Both the position numbers and the translations under genes were made by a program. From assembly GCF_018687715.1 (NCBI RefSeq), contig NC_056752.1:4402001-4466000 (forward strand): a stretch of DNA of 64,000 nt, given 5' to 3'. The notes below the pieces were generated by a model. The model had not been told where the DNA came from and searched no databases. It saw only the letters and a program-made list of their open reading frames with translations. This stretch comes from Carya illinoinensis. Lineage: Eukaryota > Streptophyta > Magnoliopsida > Fagales > Juglandaceae. Positions 59,111 to 64,000 of the stretch are shown here, piece by piece; the stretch's first letter is position 1; each line of letters begins with the position of its first letter.

Positions 59111-62100
59111 CGTCCCCTCGAGTCCAGTGGGGTATCTACAACATTGAGACTCGTACGAAAATGAAGAAAGTTATCTGAAACTAGGGGTTTTGTAAAAACA
59201 TCAGCCAGCTGATCTTTCGAACTGCAATAGGAAACTTTGAGAGTATTTGCAGTAACACGGTCACGAACAAAGTGGTAGTCAACTTCCATGTGTTTGGTTC
59301 GTGAATGATAGAGTGGATTTGCAGAGAGAAAGGTTGCACCAATGTTGTCACACCAAAGAGTGGGTGGTTGTGACAGAGAGATACCAAGTTCGCGGAGCAA
59401 TGTTTGCAGCCAGATCAATTCAGCAGCCGTGGAGGCCAGGGACTTGTACTCCGCTTCAGTGCTAGATCTTGCAACTGTTTTCTGCTTCTTTGAGCTCCAG
59501 GAGATCAAGTGTTGACCAAGAAAGATGCAGAAGCCACCAGTGGAGCGTCGATCATCGGGGCACCCAGCCCAGTCAGCATCGGTATAAGCTTGAAGGGTAA
59601 GTGTGGAATTCTTCTTAAAAAACAAACCAAGATTGAGAGATCCCTTTAAGTAGCGAAGAATTCTTTTAACAGCAGTCCAGTGAGAGAGCTTCGGGCAATG
59701 CATAAACTGACAGACCTTGTTTACAGCAAATGCTATATCAGGTCTGGTCATGGACAGGTACTGTAACCCGCCTACAATGCTTCGGAACAGAGTACAATCC
59801 TCAAACTCAGGAGAGTCATATTGAGACAGCTTAAGAGAGGCTGCCATAGGTGAGGTCATTGGTTTGGCAGAAAGCATGTTGCTTCTAGCCAACAGATCTT
59901 TGATATACTTCCGTTGTGACAAAAATAATCCACCATCTGAATAGTCAATCTCAAGGCCAAGAAAATAGGAGAGTTTTCCTAAGTCCTTGACAGGAAAAGC
60001 AGTGGCCAGAGAAGAAATGAGGGAATCAATGGCATGCGATTGTGAGGAGGTTATTACCATGTCATCAACATAAATCAATAAGTAAATGACCAGATCATCA
60101 TGCTTGAGAATAAATAATGAGGGATCGGCCTTAGAGGCTGAGAAGCCATACTCAATCAACCATGTACTAAGCTGGGCAAACCAGGCACGGGGGGCCTGTT
60201 TAAGGCCATAGATAGCCTTGTTCAATTTACAAACATAGTGAGGGTAATCAGAGTTGATAAACCCCTGAGGTTGCTGCATATAAACCGTGTCAGTCAATGA
60301 ACCATGCAAAAAGGCATTCTGAATATCTATTTGGCGCAAATTCCAGTTTTGACTAACAGCTAGAGATAAAATCATACGGATGGTGGTTGATTTAACCACA
60401 GGACTAAACGTTTCATTGTAGTCCAAACCCGACTGTTGGTGGTAGCCTTTGGCTACCAACCGAGCCTTTCTACGAGCAAAAGAACCATCAGAGTTCAACT
60501 TGGTTCTGTAGACCCATCGACATCCAAGAATATTAAAGGTTGGAAGAGGAGGAACTAATGTCCAAGTATGATTTTGAAGTAAGGCAGTAAATTCAAGAGA
60601 CATAGCATCATACCATTCGGGAAATTTAGAGGCGGCTGAGAAGCTGGATGGTTCATCGGGAACATCCACCGTGGTGTTGAGGCAGGTCCGTCGCGGGTAG
60701 AGAATCGTGCCATCCGTGAGAGTCCGTGGACGAGAGGAATCGGTTTGACTCCGAGTGATGATGGGTGATCTCGGAGGAATAAGAGTGGAGCTGTGTAAAA
60801 CGGGCAAAGGATTAGTAGGAGTTGGAGAGGAGGGTGTAGAATCCGAGGAGGGTATAGGAGGAGCAGAGGAACTGGAAGAGGAGTTAGGGTTACTAGATGA
60901 AGAAGAGGAAGAGATCGGGATAGGTAAAGAGAGGCCGGGGCTTAAGGTTGGTCCTGGGCCGAGAATGGACTGGGTAAAAAGAGGAAGAGAAACATGAGTT
61001 TGGGCCAAGGGGGGTGAGGGAGATGGAGATGAGATGGGCTGTCGTTTTGAGAAGGGAAAAGAGCCTTCATCAAAGGTTACGTCCCTGGAAATGTAAAGCC
61101 TGTTGGTATTGGGCTCAAGACATTTGTAACCTTTATGTGAGGTGCTGTAGCCCAAAAATATGCAGGAAACAGAGCGGAAATTAAGTTTGTTTTTATTGTA
61201 TGGCCTTAAATTGGGCCAACATTCACATCCAAAGACTTTCAAAGAGGAATAATTTGGATTTTTTTGGTAAACCATGAAGTGAGGGGTTTTATTATGAAGG
61301 GGTTTGGAAGGAAGCATATTAATTAAGTGAACCGAGGTTTCAAAAGCCTCAACCCAATAAGTAGTGGGTAGAGAGGAATGGGCTAGAAGAGCAAGCCCAG
61401 TTTCGACAATATGTCGATGCTTACGCTCGACTAATCCATTTTGTTGATGGGCATGTGGACAGGATAGTCGATGAGTGATGCCAAGTTTAGAACATATTGA
61501 AGTAATAGGTTTAAATTCGGCACCACCATCAGTTTGAAGATTAATCAATTTACAATTGAAGAGTCGTTCAACAAAGGGCAAAAATTGAGAAAAAATAGAT
61601 TGAACATCAGATTTCAATTTTAATGGAAAAAACCATGTGTATCGAGTAAAATGGTCTATGAAAGAAACATAATAACGAAATCCACATTTTGAAGTAACAG
61701 GGGATGGGCCCCAGAGATCGGCACAGAGTAACTGCAAGGGCTTCGTGTAAGTGGACTGGCTGGGCCCATACGGAAGCTGGCAACTCTTTGCAAGCGGGCA
61801 GGCAGGACATTTGAAGGAAACATTGCTGGAGGAGAGTGGCAGACCGTGAGTGTGCACGATTTTGGAGACCAGTTGGAGAGAGGGGTGACCCAATCTTTGA
61901 TGCCAAGTGGGAATCGTAGTCCGTTCACCAAGATGAGTGGAGGCAACGGATTTTATTGAGGGAAATTGGTAGAGACCGTTATGAGTGGGACCGGTGAGGA
62001 GGGTCTTCCTCGTCTGAGAATCCTTCACAGAAAAGTAAGTGGCATGAAACTCAAAGAAACAAGAATTGTGAATGCAAAATTGTAAAACAGAGATAAGATT

Positions 62101-63279
62101 TTTAGAGATGTTCGGAACATGCAGAAGATTTTTGAGAGTGAAAGAAAAAGAATCGGAAGTGAAGGAGCTGTCACCAGTGTGTCGAATGGGAAGGCACGAT
62201 CCATCACCTACGCGGATAGCATCCACACCAGAGTAGGGTTCACTGTGAAGATTAAGGTTGCTGAGATTATGGGTAATATGGTGGGTGGCTCCTGAATCGG
62301 GATACCAATTTTGATCCGAGTATGTGGTAGAGGAGGTGTGGTTTGCTGAAAAGGATTGAGGTGGATCCAGTTGGTATGAGTGATCAAATCTGTATCGGCA
62401 CTGAAGAGCAATGTGTCCTTGCTTATTGCAAACTTGGCAGGTGGTTCTGGGGCTGCTCGGTGTTTGAGAGAAGTTTCCTGAAGAACTGAAAATGCGTCCC
62501 CCACGAGTTTGAGAGGTACCAATACCACCTCTTCCTCTGCCTTGTCGATTACCACGGAAATGACCTCGTCCACGTTGAACACGACTGCTGTAATTAATAG
62601 AGGGCTCAACAAGAGATTTAGCAATGTTAGCAGTATGAGCAAGTCTATTTTCATGAATGAGAAGCAGTTGATAAAGTTCGGAGGAGGTGAGAGGATCAGA
62701 TCTTGTAGTGAGAGAAGTCACGAAGAACTCATAGGCTGGTCCGAGACCATTGATAAGGTATGAGACAAATTCCTTATCTTGAAGGGGGTTACCGGTTGCA
62801 GCTAGCGTATCAGCAAGGTTTCTAACCTTTGCAAAATAATCTGAGACAGACAAATTGCCACGGGAGAGATTTGTAAGTTGATATCGGACTTGGAATTCCT
62901 TTGCTTGTGAATGAGAGGCAAACATGGATTTCAAAGAAAGCCATAGCTCTCGTGCAGTTTTAGAGGAGAGAACTTGTCCAAGGACAGAATCTGAGAGAGA
63001 GGAGAACAGAACGCTAAGCACTAGCTGATCTGTTCTTATCCAGGCAAGATAGTCTGGGTTGATTTTGGGTAATGCATTGTCACTGGCAGGTAGAAGCTGC
63101 ACAGGGCAACGCAAGGTTCCATCAATGTATCCATAGAGGTCCTGACCTCGCAGATATGCAGTGATTTGAACAGTCCAAAGTAAGTAATTTTCAGTGGTAA
63201 GTTTAGTAGTGACCACATGAGAAAAGGAGGAGAGAATGGATGAGTGGGACTGTGAAGAAGAAGAGGAGGGCGTAGCCAT
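59074..63279 (-). CDS. Copia gag-pol polyprotein (RE1-like), intact
   Basis: 1401 aa in one frame, starting only 25 nt after the primer-binding site. A gag domain occupies about 1-230, followed by a basic Gly/Arg-rich stretch and a CCHC zinc knuckle near 281 (CQVCNKQGHIALQC). Aspartic protease WYPDSGATHHIT is near 324 and GAG-pre-integrase WHQRLGHPS near 456. The integrase core starts near 520 and has its D, D and E blocks (ADLWGP, QTDGGAEF, NGLVERKHR). A Ser/Pro-rich linker follows, then reverse transcriptase from about 905 with the catalytic YVDD near 1071, and RNase H at about 1210-1350 (DADWAGCPDDRRSTGG, then SSTEAEYKSLA). No key residue is missing. It would make the proteins for reverse transcription and integration in a cytoplasmic particle. 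It resembles Arabidopsis RE1/RE2-type Copia proteins. Confidence 0.96.
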   Translation of the reverse strand: MATPSSSSSQSHSSILSSFSHVVTTKLTTENYLLWTVQITAYLRGQDLYGYIDGTLRCPVQLLPASDNALPKINPDYLAWIRTDQLVLSVLFSSLSDSVLGQVLSSKTARELWLSLKSMFASHSQAKEFQVRYQLTNLSRGNLSVSDYFAKVRNLADTLAATGNPLQDKEFVSYLINGLGPAYEFFVTSLTTRSDPLTSSELYQLLLIHENRLAHTANIAKSLVEPSINYSSRVQRGRGHFRGNRQGRGRGGIGTSQTRGGRIFSSSGNFSQTPSSPRTTCQVCNKQGHIALQCRYRFDHSYQLDPPQSFSANHTSSTTYSDQNWYPDSGATHHITHNLSNLNLHSEPYSGVDAIRVGDGSCLPIRHTGDSSFTSDSFSFTLKNLLHVPNISKNLISVLQFCIHNSCFFEFHATYFSVKDSQTRKTLLTGPTHNGLYQFPSIKSVASTHLGERTTIPTWHQRLGHPSLQLVSKIVHTHGLPLSSSNVSFKCPACPLAKSCQLPYGPSQSTYTKPLQLLCADLWGPSPVTSKCGFRYYVSFIDHFTRYTWFFPLKLKSDVQSIFSQFLPFVERLFNCKLINLQTDGGAEFKPITSICSKLGITHRLSCPHAHQQNGLVERKHRHIVETGLALLAHSSLPTTYWVEAFETSVHLINMLPSKPLHNKTPHFMVYQKNPNYSSLKVFGCECWPNLRPYNKNKLNFRSVSCIFLGYSTSHKGYKCLEPNTNRLYISRDVTFDEGSFPFSKRQPISSPSPSPPLAQTHVSLPLFTQSILGPGPTLSPGLSLPIPISSSSSSSNPNSSSSSSAPPIPSSDSTPSSPTPTNPLPVLHSSTLIPPRSPIITRSQTDSSRPRTLTDGTILYPRRTCLNTTVDVPDEPSSFSAASKFPEWYDAMSLEFTALLQNHTWTLVPPLPTFNILGCRWVYRTKLNSDGSFARRKARLVAKGYHQQSGLDYNETFSPVVKSTTIRMILSLAVSQNWNLRQIDIQNAFLHGSLTDTVYMQQPQGFINSDYPHYVCKLNKAIYGLKQAPRAWFAQLSTWLIEYGFSASKADPSLFILKHDDLVIYLLIYVDDMVITSSQSHAIDSLISSLATAFPVKDLGKLSYFLGLEIDYSDGGLFLSQRKYIKDLLARSNMLSAKPMTSPMAASLKLSQYDSPEFEDCTLFRSIVGGLQYLSMTRPDIAFAVNKVCQFMHCPKLSHWTAVKRILRYLKGSLNLGLFFKKNSTLTLQAYTDADWAGCPDDRRSTGGFCIFLGQHLISWSSKKQKTVARSSTEAEYKSLASTAAELIWLQTLLRELGISLSQPPTLWCDNIGATFLSANPLYHSRTKHMEVDYHFVRDRVTANTLKVSYCSSKDQLADVFTKPLVSDNFLHFRTSLNVVDTPLDSRGRISIAPFIPKLS

Positions 63280-63304
63280 GGATCACGAGACTGCTAGTCG
63301 AGCA

Positions 63305-63316
63305 GCTCTGATACCA
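63305..63316 (-). other. Primer-binding site of the intact Copia
   Basis: TGGTATCAGAGC, read on the minus strand and directly adjoining the 5' LTR, is complementary to the 3' end of plant initiator tRNA-Met, the usual Copia primer. Confidence 0.9.
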
Positions 63317-63374
63317 TGTTAGAGGCACAGCTTTACTGAATTTCCAAGTTGTATTGATAGTATGAGGCAGTGTA

Positions 63375-63382
63375 TATTTATA
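63375..63382 (-). promoter_or_regulatory. TATA box in the Copia 5' LTR
   Basis: Minus-strand TATAAATA inside 'gtgtataaatatacac'. It lies about 70 bp downstream of the three-module heat-shock element and about 60 bp before the LTR/primer-binding-site border. Confidence 0.6.
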
Positions 63383-63450
63383 CACTTTACAAAAGGAATC
63401 ATTCTGTTACAAGAGAAATAACAAAAGAATAACAGAAAATCAGAAATACA

Positions 63451-63463
63451 TTCTAGAATATTC
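63451..63463 (-). promoter_or_regulatory. Heat-shock element in the Copia 5' LTR
   Basis: The motif reads TTCTAGAATATTC on the plus strand and GAATATTCTAGAA on the minus strand, so it has three perfect alternating 5-bp modules (nTTCnnGAAnnTTCn). A fourth, imperfect module (nGGAn) follows. Heat-shock factor trimers bind this pattern. The identical copy in the 3' LTR is at 59062-59074. Confidence 0.65.
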
Positions 63464-63504
63464 TAGGACAATTTGGGAATAAATGGTGCTATGCTAATAA
63501 GACC

Positions 63505-64000
63505 CAAAAGATGTTTTTGAATATGTTATTACATTATAATCTTAATTTAGTTTTTTCTAAAAGACCTCAAAAAGCAAACCAACTAATCATATATAAAACA
63601 AGTAATAAAAAGCATTGCATGCATGGCAGAATCTTCTTCTTCATTGATATGTTAGGGTTATGTCTTGAAAGGTCAAACTAAACATTGCTTGATTATTACA
63701 TTAATTAGGTAGCACGTGTAGGAGGCGCTAATAACAAAGTTCAAGTTGTCACATATAGAGCATAGAGTCGACGATCGACCCACCCACCCAGCCACATGGC
63801 CATTATACATTGCAATGGGCTTCCTTTTTGGTAGCCATTGATGATGAAAACGTGCTCTCTCCTTCTAAACTTCCACTCTCTCATCATTTCCAGGCTCTAT
63901 TATTGCAATGCATGATGCAGCCTTCTAAACTTCCACATAAGTTGTTAACAAATAACACTCCTCAAACTTAGATGTTGCTAGTTGGAGATCATCTCAAGTT
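63505..64000. other. Intergenic DNA at the window end
   Basis: AT-rich with no protein-like frame. 'ccttctaaacttccac' appears twice (63862 and 63922) as a short direct repeat. Confidence 0.45.

Larger units (their letters stand above)
63317..63499 (-). repeat. 5' LTR of the intact Copia (183 bp)
   Basis: Identical to 58928-59110. On the minus strand it carries the heat-shock-type motif at LTR positions 37-49 and a TATA box at about positions 118-125. It should drive the element's transcript leftwards from near 63350. Confidence 0.95.
58923..63504 (-). mobile_element. Structurally intact Copia retrotransposon (RE1-like)
   Basis: The element (58928-63499, 4572 bp) lies on the minus strand between two AGACC target duplications (58923-58927 and 63500-63504). 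Its two 183-bp LTRs are identical base for base. A perfect initiator-tRNA-Met primer-binding site, TGGTATCAGAGC (63316-63305), abuts the 5' LTR, and a short polypurine-like GAGGGGA precedes the 3' LTR. One uninterrupted 1401-aa gag-pol frame fills the interior. Everything needed for an autonomous element appears present, and LTR identity implies very recent insertion. Confidence 0.95.

Noticed and set aside
60755..60997. Glu/Gly-rich plus-strand frame
   Set aside because: Antisense shadow of the Ser/Pro linker of the Copia polyprotein.
1..64000. CRISPR arrays, operons, prokaryotic promoters
   Set aside because: The sequence is clearly plant nuclear DNA. All regular repeats seen are microsatellites, minisatellites or transposon-internal arrays without spacer-repeat organisation.

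Overview
This looks like a stretch of nuclear chromosome from a woody eudicot. The grounds are intron-rich plant genes (a PR-1/STS14-type protein, a MIP1-zipper/DUF547 protein and a SUVR5-type histone methyltransferase), AT-rich intergenic DNA, and several kinds of plant transposon. Several short elements share a GATGAGATGAGATG end and a core close to 'gtgaatagtagtgaaat', a repeat type I associate with Fagales (walnut, hickory, oak). That placement is inference. No prokaryotic or organellar features and no convincing tRNA or rRNA gene were seen.

Layout. 0-5 kb is AT-rich intergenic DNA with a MITE, a foldback element and a LINE 3' remnant. 5.2-9.8 kb is a decayed Copia retrotransposon with both LTRs. 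13.2-13.8 kb is the single-exon STS14/PR-1-like gene (+). 15.6-21.0 kb is an 11-exon DUF547 gene (-) whose reconstructed frame stays open for 614 codons. 21-26.6 kb is intergenic. 26.66-28.37 kb is a poly(A)-tailed insertion with a 12-bp target-site duplication. 28.6-40.5 kb is a second, degenerate Copia element; its reverse transcriptase is split by a 5.7-kb hAT transposon (33777-39454) with 12-bp terminal inverted repeats and a perfect 8-bp target-site duplication. 45.3-56.1 kb is an 11-coding-exon SUVR5 gene (+; 1510 codons), with a LINE remnant probably in its 5' UTR intron and a MITE in a coding-region intron. 58.0-58.6 kb is a hAT-type MITE. 58.9-63.5 kb is a structurally intact Copia element on the minus strand: one 1401-aa polyprotein, two identical 183-bp LTRs and a 5-bp target-site duplication.

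How it fits together. The three host genes are independent units and form no operon or cluster. The rest of the window records transposition at different ages. The two Copia copies at 5-10 and 28-40 kb are old and riddled with stops. The hAT is younger, with only two nonsense codons, both where related transposases have Trp. The Copia at 59-63 kb is very recent.

The most interesting signal is in the LTR of that young Copia. It carries a perfect three-module heat-shock element about 70 bp upstream of a TATA box, the arrangement expected of a heat-inducible retrotransposon. All exon joins were worked out by hand from GT/AG sites, phase and family knowledge. They close in frame, but no transcript evidence was available.
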